Shown here: positions 44,594 to 54,462 of the stretch, one piece after another | Layout: every line of letters begins with the position of its first letter | Position numbering within the stretch: position 1 is the stretch's first letter | DNA from: Ruminiclostridium cellobioparum DSM 1351 = ATCC 15832 | Lineage (GTDB): Bacteria; Bacillota; Clostridia; Acetivibrionales; DSM-1351 | Length of the DNA stretch: 64,000 bases | Direction of reading: 5' to 3' | Assembly: GCF_000621505.1 (NCBI RefSeq) | Contig: NZ_JHYD01000024.1 | Span: 95,469 to 159,468, forward strand | Translations under genes and position numbers: made by a program | The notes under the pieces: model-generated | What the model was told of the DNA's origin: nothing | The model's database searches: none | What the model saw: the letters and a program-made list of their open reading frames with translations, nothing else

Positions 44594-47320
44594 ATGTCTA
44601 AAGGCTGGAAATTTATTGACAATAAGGGGACCTTTGAGCTGGAAGCTCCCCAGAGAAGCAGTTTCCTTTACTTTCCTCTTGCCAATGAAGCGGGAATGAT
44701 GTCATCTGTTACGCCAACGTTAAATGGTGATATAAAAACCGGGCAAAACACTTTTTTCAATCTTCCCGTATCTTCGGAGGATTTGCATAACATAAAATCA
44801 AACCGGAATTTCTGGATATATATTGAAGGCAGCGGTGCCTGGTCTGCCATGGGGGCATCTTCAATACAAAATGCCCGGTTGTTTGACAAGGAAACAGAGG
44901 AGAAAGTCACGCTCCAGGCAGGCTTTCTGTGGCACAAGGTGACACGTGAAAACGGCAGGCTGGGCATCAGAGCCGAAATAACCAGTTTTGTCCCTGCCAA
45001 TCAACATAAGATTGAATTAATGAGGGTCACAATTACCAATATTGGCGGCGGCACTTTAAAATTCACACCCACCGCAGCTGTCCCGGTATACGGACGTTCC
45101 GCCGAAAGTGTGAGGGACCACCGCAACGTGACCAGCCTTCTTCACAGGGTATATGTGGTCAGGGAGGGAATAGAGGTTCAGCCTGCCATGACTTTTGATG
45201 AGAGGGGACATAAATTAAATAAGATATCCTACAACGTATATGGAATAGATGAGGGCCGAAATTTTCCGCTGGGTGCATTTCCCCTTGAGGAGGAGTATAT
45301 CGGAGAAGGCGGATGCCTTGAATGGCCCGAAACGGTGGTTTCCAACAAGAGGAATTGCCGTATGGAAGGCCAAACCATTGACGGATATGAGTCGGTTGGC
45401 GCCTTAAGATTCAGGGACAGTGAACTTGCACCCGGAGACAGCAAAACATATATAATTGCCATGTCTGTAACTGAGGACAGAACTTCTGGTAAGGCAGACA
45501 TCCTGGAATATTTTAATGCCGAGGGGTTTGAAAAGCTCCTTAAAGATACCGGAGAGTTTTGGGAGGAAAAGCTTGGAAAAATCAGCTTTAAGAGCCGGGA
45601 TGGGCAGTTTGATGCCTGGATGAGATGGGTATCCCTCCAGCCTATACTGCGAAGAATCTACGGCTGTTCCTTCATGCCCCATCACGACTACGGAAAGGGC
45701 GGACGGGGCTGGAGGGATCTGTGGCAGGATTGCCTGGCTTTACTGCTGATGGAAACAGAGACCGTGAGAAACCAGCTTCTCAACAATTTTGGAGGAGTGC
45801 GCCTTGACGGAACAAATGCTACTATTATCGGCAAAGGCCCCGGTGAGTTTGTTGCCGACAGGAATAATATCAGCAGGGTTTGGTCGGATCACGGAGTATG
45901 GCCTTTCTTTACAACCCTTCTTTACCTGAACCAGAGCGGAGATTTTGATTTCCTCTTTGAAGAGCAGACATATTTTAAAGACAGGCTTGTTATGAGATCT
46001 TCAAATATCGATAAGGAATGGACTCCCTGGTATGGCAGCAAGCAGAAGTGTGAAAATGGAAATATCTATACCGGCACCATCCTTGAACATATTTTGATAC
46101 AGAACCTGGCCGCCTTCTTCAACTCAGGGGAACACAACAATATACGCATTGAAAATGCCGACTGGAACGACGCCTTCGACATGGCGGCCCAAAAAGGTGA
46201 AACTGTTGCATTTACGGCTTTTTATGCCGGCAATCTCATAGAGTTGAGCAAACTGCTGATCAGGGTAAAGGAGATACTGGGAATCGGCCAGCTGGAAGTT
46301 GCAGCCGAAATGGCGGTGCTTTTTGATACCTTGAGCGACGGTATAGACTATGACGACCCTAAAGCTAAAAACAAACTGCTGAAGCAATATTATGAAACAT
46401 GTGTCCACAATATCAGCGGTAAAAAAATCTCCCTGGATATACAGAAGGTTTCAGAGGACCTGAAAATTAAGGGGCAATGGCTTTCAAAGCACATTTCGGA
46501 GAATGAACAGGTCAGGTCGGAGGAAGGATACCAATGGTTTAACGGCTATTATGACAATGCAGGCCTGCAGGTTGAGGGACAGAAGGCGTCAGGAGTGAGA
46601 ATGACTCTTACCGGACAGGTTTTCCCCATAATGATGGGGGTTGCCTCAACAGAACAGGTAAACAATGCCGTAAAAGCTGTCAACCGCTATTTGTACGACA
46701 GCGTCCTTGGCAGTTACAGGCTGAACAATAATTTTAACGAGCTTAAGCTTGATCTTGGAAGGTGTTTTGGCTTTGCATTCGGCCACAAGGAGAACGGGGC
46801 CGTTTTCAGCCATATGGCCGTTATGTATTCCTTTGCACTGTACAGACAGGGCTTTGTTTCAGAAGGATATGAGGTGCTGAAGTCACTTTACGATATAAGC
46901 ACCAATTTTGACAGGGCCAGGATATATCCGGGGATTCCCGAGTATATCAACGAGAGGGGAAGGGGAATGTATCATTACCTCACCGGCTCGGCAAGCTGGC
47001 TTATGCTCCTGCTGCTCACCGAAGTGTACGGTGTCCGCGGTGCTTCGGGAAATCTTCTGATCCAGCCTAAGCTGAAAAAGGAGCAGTTCGATAAAAGGGG
47101 AACTGCCGAAGCGAGAACTGTTTTTGCAGGCCGGGCCATTAAGCTTGTGTACAATAACAGCCGGCAGCTGGATTTTGGACAGTACAAAATCACAAATATC
47201 ACCGCCGGCGGAAAAAAAATCAGCTGCCGTATGGCTGACGGGGTCGCAATAATCGGCAGGACCGACATTTTGGAATTTGACCCGCAGGTTGAAAGTACCA
47301 TTGAAGTTGAGCTTGAATAA
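44594..47320 (+). CDS. GH94-type phosphorylase, laminaribiose phosphorylase-like
   Basis: A 908-residue protein with the GH94 layout: an N-terminal beta-sandwich (1-300), a helical linker, an (alpha/alpha)6 barrel with the catalytic block GKGGRGWRDLWQDCLALLL (RDxxQD, catalytic Asp), SDHGVWPFFTTLLYLN and ADWNDAFDMAAQKGE, and a C-terminal jelly roll. The length matches laminaribiose phosphorylases (about 910) better than cellobiose phosphorylases (about 810). No signal peptide. It would split a beta-1,3-linked disaccharide with phosphate, saving ATP. Cellobiose or another disaccharide as substrate cannot be excluded. Confidence 0.78.
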   Translation: MSKGWKFIDNKGTFELEAPQRSSFLYFPLANEAGMMSSVTPTLNGDIKTGQNTFFNLPVSSEDLHNIKSNRNFWIYIEGSGAWSAMGASSIQNARLFDKETEEKVTLQAGFLWHKVTRENGRLGIRAEITSFVPANQHKIELMRVTITNIGGGTLKFTPTAAVPVYGRSAESVRDHRNVTSLLHRVYVVREGIEVQPAMTFDERGHKLNKISYNVYGIDEGRNFPLGAFPLEEEYIGEGGCLEWPETVVSNKRNCRMEGQTIDGYESVGALRFRDSELAPGDSKTYIIAMSVTEDRTSGKADILEYFNAEGFEKLLKDTGEFWEEKLGKISFKSRDGQFDAWMRWVSLQPILRRIYGCSFMPHHDYGKGGRGWRDLWQDCLALLLMETETVRNQLLNNFGGVRLDGTNATIIGKGPGEFVADRNNISRVWSDHGVWPFFTTLLYLNQSGDFDFLFEEQTYFKDRLVMRSSNIDKEWTPWYGSKQKCENGNIYTGTILEHILIQNLAAFFNSGEHNNIRIENADWNDAFDMAAQKGETVAFTAFYAGNLIELSKLLIRVKEILGIGQLEVAAEMAVLFDTLSDGIDYDDPKAKNKLLKQYYETCVHNISGKKISLDIQKVSEDLKIKGQWLSKHISENEQVRSEEGYQWFNGYYDNAGLQVEGQKASGVRMTLTGQVFPIMMGVASTEQVNNAVKAVNRYLYDSVLGSYRLNNNFNELKLDLGRCFGFAFGHKENGAVFSHMAVMYSFALYRQGFVSEGYEVLKSLYDISTNFDRARIYPGIPEYINERGRGMYHYLTGSASWLMLLLLTEVYGVRGASGNLLIQPKLKKEQFDKRGTAEARTVFAGRAIKLVYNNSRQLDFGQYKITNITAGGKKISCRMADGVAIIGRTDILEFDPQVESTIEVELE

Positions 47321-47403
47321 AATTTGTTTAATTGGATACACCGGACAGTATATTTTTCAGAGGTTACAGTCCGCTTTCCGGTGCATGCGGGTGGGGGATG
47401 AGC

Positions 47404-50400
47404 ATGAAACCTGAATATTTATTTAATGATAAGAATGAATTTATTATAGAACATTATGATAAGGCAAAGACCTTTGCCAGTTTTTTGCCTGGTATTGCCG
47501 GGATTGACGGAATCCCCATGTGGGCGTTTTATGTCAACAGAGGACAGGTGCTGGGGAGTTTTGGAGTCAGGGACAGAGACGGAACAATAATGGAGTTCTT
47601 TCCTGCACATACCATGTATCAAAATGTTGAAAGAAAAGGCTTTCGCACTTTTATAAAACTGGACGGGGAAATTCATGAAATCTTTTCATCAATATCCCGG
47701 GACCAATATAACCGGAAACTGGTTATTGAAAAAAATTCTGTTAGGATTGTGGAAGAAAACCTGACACTTGGCCTGAGGATTGCCGTGACTTATTTCACCA
47801 TGCCGGGAGAGAGCTATGCGGCCATAGTGAGAAAGGTATGTATGGAAAGCCTTGACGGGACCGACAGGGAGATTGAGGTGCTGGACGGCATGCCGCAGCT
47901 TTTGCCCGTGGGAGCCACAAATGCCGGCTACCAGGAAATGGCAAACCTGATGAAATCCTGGTATGAGGTCTATAATACCGAAAACAGGATAGCCTACTAC
48001 AAGGTGAGGGCTTCAACGGCCGACACCGTAGAGGTAAGTGAGTTTGAAGAAGGGAACTTCTATCTTTCCTTCTCTTCGGAAAGCCATGGGCTTCTGCCGC
48101 CGGTTTATGATATGGATATAATTTTCGGATATAACAATGCCTTGTCGAAGCCCGACGGGTGGGACTGTTCCATTGAGGAGCTGTTGAGCCGGAAGCAGAT
48201 AGCACAAAACAAAGTATCGGGCGGCTTTACCGGAGTTAAGGCAACTGTCAACAAGGTATTCACTCTATGTACTGTAATAGGGCATGTATCAGGTATGGCC
48301 ATGATCAACGCAAGGAAAAATGATTTCAGCCTTGAGTTTATAGAGCGCAAGGAGAGACAGGCCGCCCAATTGGTGGAAAACCTGGTGGGGGATACATATA
48401 CAAAAACTGCGGTCAGCCTTTTTGATAAGTACATTGACCAGTGCTATCTTGACAATCTGCTGAGAGGGGGGTATCCTCTGGTATTTAAGGCAGGCAGCAG
48501 GAATCATGTGTATCACGTTTTTTCCAGAAAACACGGAGATCTGGAACGTGAGTACAATTTCTTCTCCCTTGAACCGGCTTTATATTCCCAGGGCAACGGA
48601 AATTTCAGGGATGTGAGCCAGAACAGAAGGAATGATGTGCTTGTAAAACCCGAGGTAAGGGATTTCAATGTAAGGCATTTTATGAACCTGATACAGGCCG
48701 ACGGCTATAATCCCCTGTCTGTAAAGGGGTGTACCTTCACCCTGAATGAGGATGACTGGAGCGGGATTGAGGAACTGATCGGCACTCACAGGTCCGAAAT
48801 AAAAAAACTGGTGACGGGAAAATATACTCCAGGCAAGCTGATAACTTTTATTATTGAACACAATACACAGCTTGCAGTACCAAAAGAAGAACTGCTGGAA
48901 AAAGTGCTCGAGAAATCCTGCCAGAATATAGAGGCTGAATTCGGAGAGGGCTATTGGAGTGACCATTGGACTTACAATATGGATTTGGTTGAAACCTTTC
49001 TGACGGTTTATCCCGATATGAAGGAAAGCTTTTTATTTGATGAAAAGGCGTACTGTTTTTACAAAAGTCCTGTATTTGTACTGCCAAGGTCGGACAAATA
49101 CGTGCTGGCCAACGGCAGGGTACGGCAGTACGGGGCTCTTCTGGAGGAAAAGGAAGACCCGCATGAGGGAGCTGAGGGCTGCTGGCTGAGAACAGGGCAA
49201 GGTGCAGGAGAGGTCTATTATACAAGCTTATATGTAAAGCTCCTGGCGTTGGCGCTGATAAAGTTTGTAAGCCTGGACCCCGAGGGAATGGGCATTGAGA
49301 TCGAAGCCGGAAAACCCGGCTGGAATGACGCATTAAACGGCTTATCAGGATTGTTTGGCTCAAGTATGTGTGAAACAGCTGAATTGCTGAGAATAGTGGA
49401 TTTCATTATTGCCTGCAGTAAGGAATACCATAAAAAGATCAGCCTGCCGGAAGAAATCAATACCTTGATGAATGCTGCCGACAGCCTTTTGGAGGAGAAT
49501 CTTGCAGCCGGGCTGAATGATTTTGAGTACTGGGATCAAACAGCGGCTGCAAAAGAAAGGTACAGAAGCCAGATTCGCAGGGGAATAGCCGGAAAAGAGG
49601 TTGAGGCAGACACCGGAGACCTGCTGAAAATATTCAGCAGGTTCAGAGCCAAACTTCAGAGGGGTATGGATAAGTCATTGACTTTTGGAGACGGGATCTA
49701 TCCGACTTACTTTATATATAAGGCTGTAAGATATGAGATGGCCGAAGGCAAAAAAAGTCCTGTCAACGGACAGCCCAATGTTACCGTATCTGAGTTTGAG
49801 TGCTGTCCCCTTCCTCTGTTTCTGGAGGGGCCTGCACGTATTTTAAGGACCGTCGGGGATGAGGAAAAGGCTCTTGAACTATATAATACAATACGGTCCA
49901 GCGACATTTTTGATACAAAACTTGAGATGTATAAAACCTCGGTATCCCTGGAGGAAAGCAGTACGGAAATCGGACGGCTGAGGGCGTTTACTCCGGGATG
50001 GCTGGAGAGGGAGGCCGTATTCCTGCATATGGAATACAAGTATCTGTATGCCATGCTGCAGGCCGGCCTGTACCGGCAGTTCTTCGAGGATATCCGCACC
50101 ATGCTGGTTCCGTTTATGAAGCCTGAGGTGTATGGCAGAAGTACACTGGAGAATTCCTCTTTTATAGCCAGCTCTGCAAATCCTGATGAAAGTGTCCACG
50201 GACGGGGATTTGTTGCCAGAATGAGCGGGTCCACGGCTGAGATGCTGAGTATGTGGTTCCTGATGATGGCGGGCAGGGAAGTATTCACCTGTAAGAACGG
50301 GGAATTAAGGCTGGCATTGAGGCCTGTTCTGCCGGGCTGGATGTTTGACGCGGTTGGAAGGGTCAGCTTCAAGTTCCTGGGCAGTGTTATGGTTAACTAT

Positions 50401-50574
50401 ATTAATCCCGGAAGGAAAAATACTTATGGGGAAGACTCTGTAAAGCCGGAAAAATATGTATTGACCTATATGGATAAAACTGAGAGGGAAATAGCGGGAG
50501 AAATAATTGAAGGCCGGGAGGCCCGGGATATACGCAATAAAAAGGTGGATAGCATTGATGTCCACCTGAAGTAA
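47404..50574 (+). CDS. Large glucan phosphorylase-like protein (GH161/GH94-related)
   Basis: A 1056-residue cytoplasmic protein starting MKPEYLFNDKNEFIIEHYDKAKTFASFLPGIAGIDGIPMWAFYVNRGQ. The barrel region contains FGEGYWSDHWTYNMDLVETFL, GSRNHVYHVFSRKHGDLEREYNFFSLEP and a terminal beta domain (GELRLALRPVLPGWMF). Such 1,050-1,100-residue proteins belong to the beta-glucan phosphorylase group around GH161/GH94, which acts on longer beta-1,3-glucooligosaccharides. With the disaccharide-type enzyme before it, the pair would cover polymerised and dimeric substrates. The ATG at 47404 has GGGGG at 6 nt. The exact GH family is uncertain from memory alone. Confidence 0.68.
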   Translation: MKPEYLFNDKNEFIIEHYDKAKTFASFLPGIAGIDGIPMWAFYVNRGQVLGSFGVRDRDGTIMEFFPAHTMYQNVERKGFRTFIKLDGEIHEIFSSISRDQYNRKLVIEKNSVRIVEENLTLGLRIAVTYFTMPGESYAAIVRKVCMESLDGTDREIEVLDGMPQLLPVGATNAGYQEMANLMKSWYEVYNTENRIAYYKVRASTADTVEVSEFEEGNFYLSFSSESHGLLPPVYDMDIIFGYNNALSKPDGWDCSIEELLSRKQIAQNKVSGGFTGVKATVNKVFTLCTVIGHVSGMAMINARKNDFSLEFIERKERQAAQLVENLVGDTYTKTAVSLFDKYIDQCYLDNLLRGGYPLVFKAGSRNHVYHVFSRKHGDLEREYNFFSLEPALYSQGNGNFRDVSQNRRNDVLVKPEVRDFNVRHFMNLIQADGYNPLSVKGCTFTLNEDDWSGIEELIGTHRSEIKKLVTGKYTPGKLITFIIEHNTQLAVPKEELLEKVLEKSCQNIEAEFGEGYWSDHWTYNMDLVETFLTVYPDMKESFLFDEKAYCFYKSPVFVLPRSDKYVLANGRVRQYGALLEEKEDPHEGAEGCWLRTGQGAGEVYYTSLYVKLLALALIKFVSLDPEGMGIEIEAGKPGWNDALNGLSGLFGSSMCETAELLRIVDFIIACSKEYHKKISLPEEINTLMNAADSLLEENLAAGLNDFEYWDQTAAAKERYRSQIRRGIAGKEVEADTGDLLKIFSRFRAKLQRGMDKSLTFGDGIYPTYFIYKAVRYEMAEGKKSPVNGQPNVTVSEFECCPLPLFLEGPARILRTVGDEEKALELYNTIRSSDIFDTKLEMYKTSVSLEESSTEIGRLRAFTPGWLEREAVFLHMEYKYLYAMLQAGLYRQFFEDIRTMLVPFMKPEVYGRSTLENSSFIASSANPDESVHGRGFVARMSGSTAEMLSMWFLMMAGREVFTCKNGELRLALRPVLPGWMFDAVGRVSFKFLGSVMVNYINPGRKNTYGEDSVKPEKYVLTYMDKTEREIAGEIIEGREARDIRNKKVDSIDVHLK

Positions 50575-50708
50575 TCAAGTGGTTTTACGGCTTGGAACTG
50601 TATTATATGGGTTATGTCAACGCTTGAATCGGTGACATTTTCTAGATATAATGGAAGTGAAATGCTGCTGATCAGAACTAATAATCTGTTATCCTGGAGG
50701 GAATTGCA

Positions 50709-52262
50709 TTGGCTAAAGCATTATTGGTTGATGACGAAAAGTATATCAGAAATGGAATAAGGGCTATAATATCCAGAGCCGGTTCCATTTTCACCGAAAT
50801 TGACGAATGCGTCAATGGTATCGAGGCTTTGAACAGGTTATCGGAAAATAGATACGATCTTGTTATCACCGACCTGATTATGCCTCAGATTGATGGGATA
50901 GAGCTTGTTTCAAGGATTGATGGCATGGAATACAAGCCGTATACAGTAGTATTAAGCGGATATGATGATTTCAAATATGCGCAGAAGGCCATTAAATATG
51001 GCGTTAAGGCATATCTCCTTAAACCGGTGGACAGAAATGAACTTTTAAATATTGTAAAAAAAGCCGAAGAAGAATATATAAAGAGACAAAACACTGATGT
51101 CAAAACGAATACAGGTGATAGGGAGGAATTTTTTTCAAACCAGTTCAAGCTTATGCTGTTAAGTGACAATACCACCAGGGAAGAAGAGGAAAAACTTTTG
51201 AAAACCTGCGGTATGGATTTTGAGAATGAGGCTTACCGGGTAGTAACGGTAAATTCCTGCGAGGTCTATGAGGCCGGGGATAAACTTGAAAGCAACTTGT
51301 CCCTGGTGGCAAAGCTCAGGAACTGTTTGAATGAAACAGGCACCTTTGGTTTTTATTTTCTGGATAACAGGGATAATGCGGTCCTGATACTAAACGCCGG
51401 AACCGATGTAAAGAATTTGCTTGAAGCAGTTGACAGAATGTTCGGCACCAGATGTACGGCCGGAATAGGAGGCACTTTTACAGATGTTTCTGAAATGCGC
51501 CGGTCCTACAACCAGTCGGATTATGCTTTGAAATACAAACTCCTGGTACCTGACAGTTCGGTGATATATTACAGCGGCATAGCTGAACCCGACAGCAATT
51601 TTGTACTGCCTGTCAGACTGGTAAAAAATCTTACCGGCATGCTGGACACCGAACGCAAGGATGAGCTGTGCAAAGTAATCAATCAGATTTTTGACGAAAA
51701 GGCCGTAAGGAAATATCATCTGGAATATCTGGAAAAGCTTTCGGCCTGTTTGAAACTGGAGATAATAGAATATCTCTCGGAGCATATACCTCATAAAATA
51801 GAGTTTATCAAAGAACAGGAAGACAGCTTTAAAAGCATATTTGAATTTCATAACATCAATGATTTTACAAGATACATAAAGAAATTTGTATTGAGTATCA
51901 ATGAAGTGTTATTGCAGTTCAAGAGTATATGCAGCACCGACAAAACCATTGAAATGGCCGTCAAATATGTACAGGACAATTACCGGAATGATCTGACCAT
52001 GGCAGAGGTGGCCAATCATATCAGCCTTAATTACTCCTATTTTTCCATACTTTTTAAGGAAAAGACAGGCATGAACTTTGTGGATTATCTGAGGATGGTC
52101 AGAATTGAAAAGGCAAAAGATCTGCTGCAGAATTCCATATATAAAATATATGAAGTATCAGAGATGGTGGGATACAATAATACCAAACATTTTACCACCA
52201 CCTTTCGCGCACTCACAGGAATATCTCCAAAGGAATATAGGGAAAAGCTGTATATTAACTAA
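50709..52262 (+). CDS. AraC-type response regulator (YesN-like)
   Basis: A 517-residue protein. The N-terminal receiver domain has the acidic pair D8/D9, phosphoacceptor D55 (LVITDLIMP) and the conserved Lys in YLLKPV. The middle region (130-400) is of the poorly conserved YesN type. The C-terminal AraC double HTH (about 415-515) reads IEMAVKYVQDNYRNDLTMAEVANHISLNYSYFSILFKEKTGMNFVDYLRMVRIEKAKDLL...SPKEYREKLY. TTG start with GGAGGG. It is followed 21 bp later by its sensor kinase and then by a sugar ABC importer, the standard arrangement for sensing an extracellular oligosaccharide. Confidence 0.93.
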   Translation: MAKALLVDDEKYIRNGIRAIISRAGSIFTEIDECVNGIEALNRLSENRYDLVITDLIMPQIDGIELVSRIDGMEYKPYTVVLSGYDDFKYAQKAIKYGVKAYLLKPVDRNELLNIVKKAEEEYIKRQNTDVKTNTGDREEFFSNQFKLMLLSDNTTREEEEKLLKTCGMDFENEAYRVVTVNSCEVYEAGDKLESNLSLVAKLRNCLNETGTFGFYFLDNRDNAVLILNAGTDVKNLLEAVDRMFGTRCTAGIGGTFTDVSEMRRSYNQSDYALKYKLLVPDSSVIYYSGIAEPDSNFVLPVRLVKNLTGMLDTERKDELCKVINQIFDEKAVRKYHLEYLEKLSACLKLEIIEYLSEHIPHKIEFIKEQEDSFKSIFEFHNINDFTRYIKKFVLSINEVLLQFKSICSTDKTIEMAVKYVQDNYRNDLTMAEVANHISLNYSYFSILFKEKTGMNFVDYLRMVRIEKAKDLLQNSIYKIYEVSEMVGYNNTKHFTTTFRALTGISPKEYREKLYIN

Positions 52263-52283
52263 CTGCCGTTGCCGGGGGTAGCC

Positions 52284-54122
52284 ATGAGAGCCAAAAAGCT
52301 GTTTATTTCAATAATTACGTTCTTCAGCGGGTTGAAACTTGCCCACAAGCTCATGATAATTTATTCGGTGGTTATCGGCATAACTATAATTGTCTTTGCC
52401 GGCCAGCTTATAAATGAAACCAATAAATCCACAGAACTGGATCTTATAAGAGATTCCAGAGATCTGCTGAAAGAGACCAAATATAGTATTGAAAGGGAGG
52501 TTGACACCTGCTACAGGACTATCAATGCAATATCGGGGGATTACGATACCATGTCCTATATAAAAGGCTGGGACAGGGAGGATCAGACCGAAGTTGTGGA
52601 TTTTAGCATGGAGCTGACAAAAAGGATATTGCTCATAAGAAACCTGAGTCCTGATATATATCAAATAAGAATCTATGTCAGCAATCCTGAATTTCCTGAA
52701 ATAGGTTCAATCATTTACAGTGATTCACGTCTTAAAAATAAAAAAACAATAGTGACCGAGACAATGAAATATTCGCACGGTTACTGGCAGTTTGACCATC
52801 CCGAGGTAAACTTCAATCCCGGTACCCTTGAAAGAAAAAACGTAGTGTCGCTTTTTGTTCCGTTAAGATACTCCAATTACAAGCAATTGGGGTTTATTGA
52901 GACCTCAATGTATACCGATACTTTTTTCAGGCATATGTTCTCACAGTCGGAAAATCAGAATTTGATCGCGTTTGTCATAGATTACAGAGGTAACATTATT
53001 TATGACAGTAAAAGTGCTTTTGCCAAAAAGTACAACCTGGACGGCAACGGTTTGACGGAGCTGTACAAGGGGTATGATCTGAAAGGTCAGAGCACGGAAA
53101 TACATATTAAAAAGGGCAGAGTGCCCATGACACTGATATCCGATTATATAGAAACCCTGGACGCCACAATATGCTATGTGGTAACAAATGATACCATCAG
53201 AAAAAATTTGAATGACGCCAGAACCCTTATTATTGCGGAAAGTATTCTGGCAATGCTTTTGATGAGCGTTATAATCTATATCCTGACAAACCTTCTGCTT
53301 GTGAAAATAAAGCAGATAATCGCTTCAATGCGCAAAGTCGAGGACGGAAAGCTCGATGCCCGTGTAAATGTCTCCGGCCAGGATGAAATGAGTGAACTGG
53401 CTTTTCATTTCAACAGAATGATCTCCAAAATAGGGGATTTGATATCCGAGGTGGTAAAGAAGCAGGAGGCTAAGAAAAATGCAGAAATACATGCCCTGTT
53501 CACCCAGATCAATTCACATTTTATTATCAATACCCTGCAGAATATCAGTATGATGGCTGAAATAGACAGCAAATATGAACTGGCCGATGCCATAAACTCT
53601 CTCGGAAAGCTGCTGCGTTACAGCATGAAATGGACAAAGGAATACGTAAGGCTTAAAGAGGAAATAGAATATATCGGAAATTATATCCTTCTGATGAACA
53701 TAAGGTATGACTATGAAATAAGGCTGAACATTCAAATCCCCCCGGAACTTATGGAATATGAAGTGCTGAAGATGATGCTTCAGCCGGCAGTTGAAAATGC
53801 AATATATTATGGTATCGAACCACTTGGACAAAATGGTGAGATAACCATACGGGGATACTCCGATGAAGAAAATACTTCAATAGAAATAATAGACAATGGC
53901 ATGGGTATGGACGGGGAGAGCCTTAAAAAAGTAAGGCAGGCTCTGACTTCGGATATCCCCGTCGACATGCGCCTGGAGAAAAAAGGAAACGGAATAGGAC
54001 TTAAAAATGTAAATGAAAGAATCAAATTATTTTATGGAAACAAATATGGAATAGAGATCACAAGTATTAAGGGCTCATTTACAAAATTGACCATCAGATT
54101 GCCGGGAGTGTCACAGAGTTGA
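52284..54122 (+). CDS. Sensor histidine kinase (YesM/LytS-type)
   Basis: A 612-residue membrane kinase. TM1 (about 20-42), a large extracellular sensor (43-310), TM2 (about 314-336), HAMP (MRKVEDGKLDARVNVSGQDEMSELAFHFNRM), the His_kinase domain with H412 in LFTQINSHFIINTLQNI (the family usually has NPHFLYNTL), and an HATPase domain (LQPAVENAIYYG, DNGMGMD, GNGIGLKNVNERI). Partner of the response regulator before it. The ATG at 52284 with GGGGGTA is preferred over the TTG at 52269. Ligand unknown, presumably a glucan fragment or loaded binding protein. Confidence 0.93.
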   Translation: MRAKKLFISIITFFSGLKLAHKLMIIYSVVIGITIIVFAGQLINETNKSTELDLIRDSRDLLKETKYSIEREVDTCYRTINAISGDYDTMSYIKGWDREDQTEVVDFSMELTKRILLIRNLSPDIYQIRIYVSNPEFPEIGSIIYSDSRLKNKKTIVTETMKYSHGYWQFDHPEVNFNPGTLERKNVVSLFVPLRYSNYKQLGFIETSMYTDTFFRHMFSQSENQNLIAFVIDYRGNIIYDSKSAFAKKYNLDGNGLTELYKGYDLKGQSTEIHIKKGRVPMTLISDYIETLDATICYVVTNDTIRKNLNDARTLIIAESILAMLLMSVIIYILTNLLLVKIKQIIASMRKVEDGKLDARVNVSGQDEMSELAFHFNRMISKIGDLISEVVKKQEAKKNAEIHALFTQINSHFIINTLQNISMMAEIDSKYELADAINSLGKLLRYSMKWTKEYVRLKEEIEYIGNYILLMNIRYDYEIRLNIQIPPELMEYEVLKMMLQPAVENAIYYGIEPLGQNGEITIRGYSDEENTSIEIIDNGMGMDGESLKKVRQALTSDIPVDMRLEKKGNGIGLKNVNERIKLFYGNKYGIEITSIKGSFTKLTIRLPGVSQS

Positions 54123-54462
54123 CACCGGGTTTCACCTGTGGCTGGAGCTTCACATTTACTGCAGTTGTACCGGCAACTGTATGTTGTAGCAGTAATCAAC
54201 AAATACCGGTAAAAAAGGTGCGATTTTTTTGTATAAAACAACCAAAAAAAACGAACCAAATCTAAAACCGCTTACCTGTTTATATTCACCTGCTTACACT
54301 ATAATAAAATTACAAAGTCAATTACCATCTCAAAATAAAATGCTTGAAAGCACATGTTTGTCTGGAAGGCGAAGGCTTCAAACATAATTGACTTTATGAT
54401 GGTCAGCCACACAAATACTGTTCATTTATCGTACTGCTACTCTCAAAAAACGAGGAAGGTGT
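54123..54462. other. Intergenic region upstream of the sugar importer
   Basis: 340 bp without a gene. It contains a hairpin CAGTTGTACCGGCAACTG (about 54161-54178) after the kinase stop, then an AT-rich stretch with a TATAAT at 54300-54305 that may be the -10 box of the importer promoter; a convincing -35 box is not visible, as expected for an activator-dependent (AraC-type) promoter. The GAGGAAGG ribosome site lies at 54452. Confidence 0.45.
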
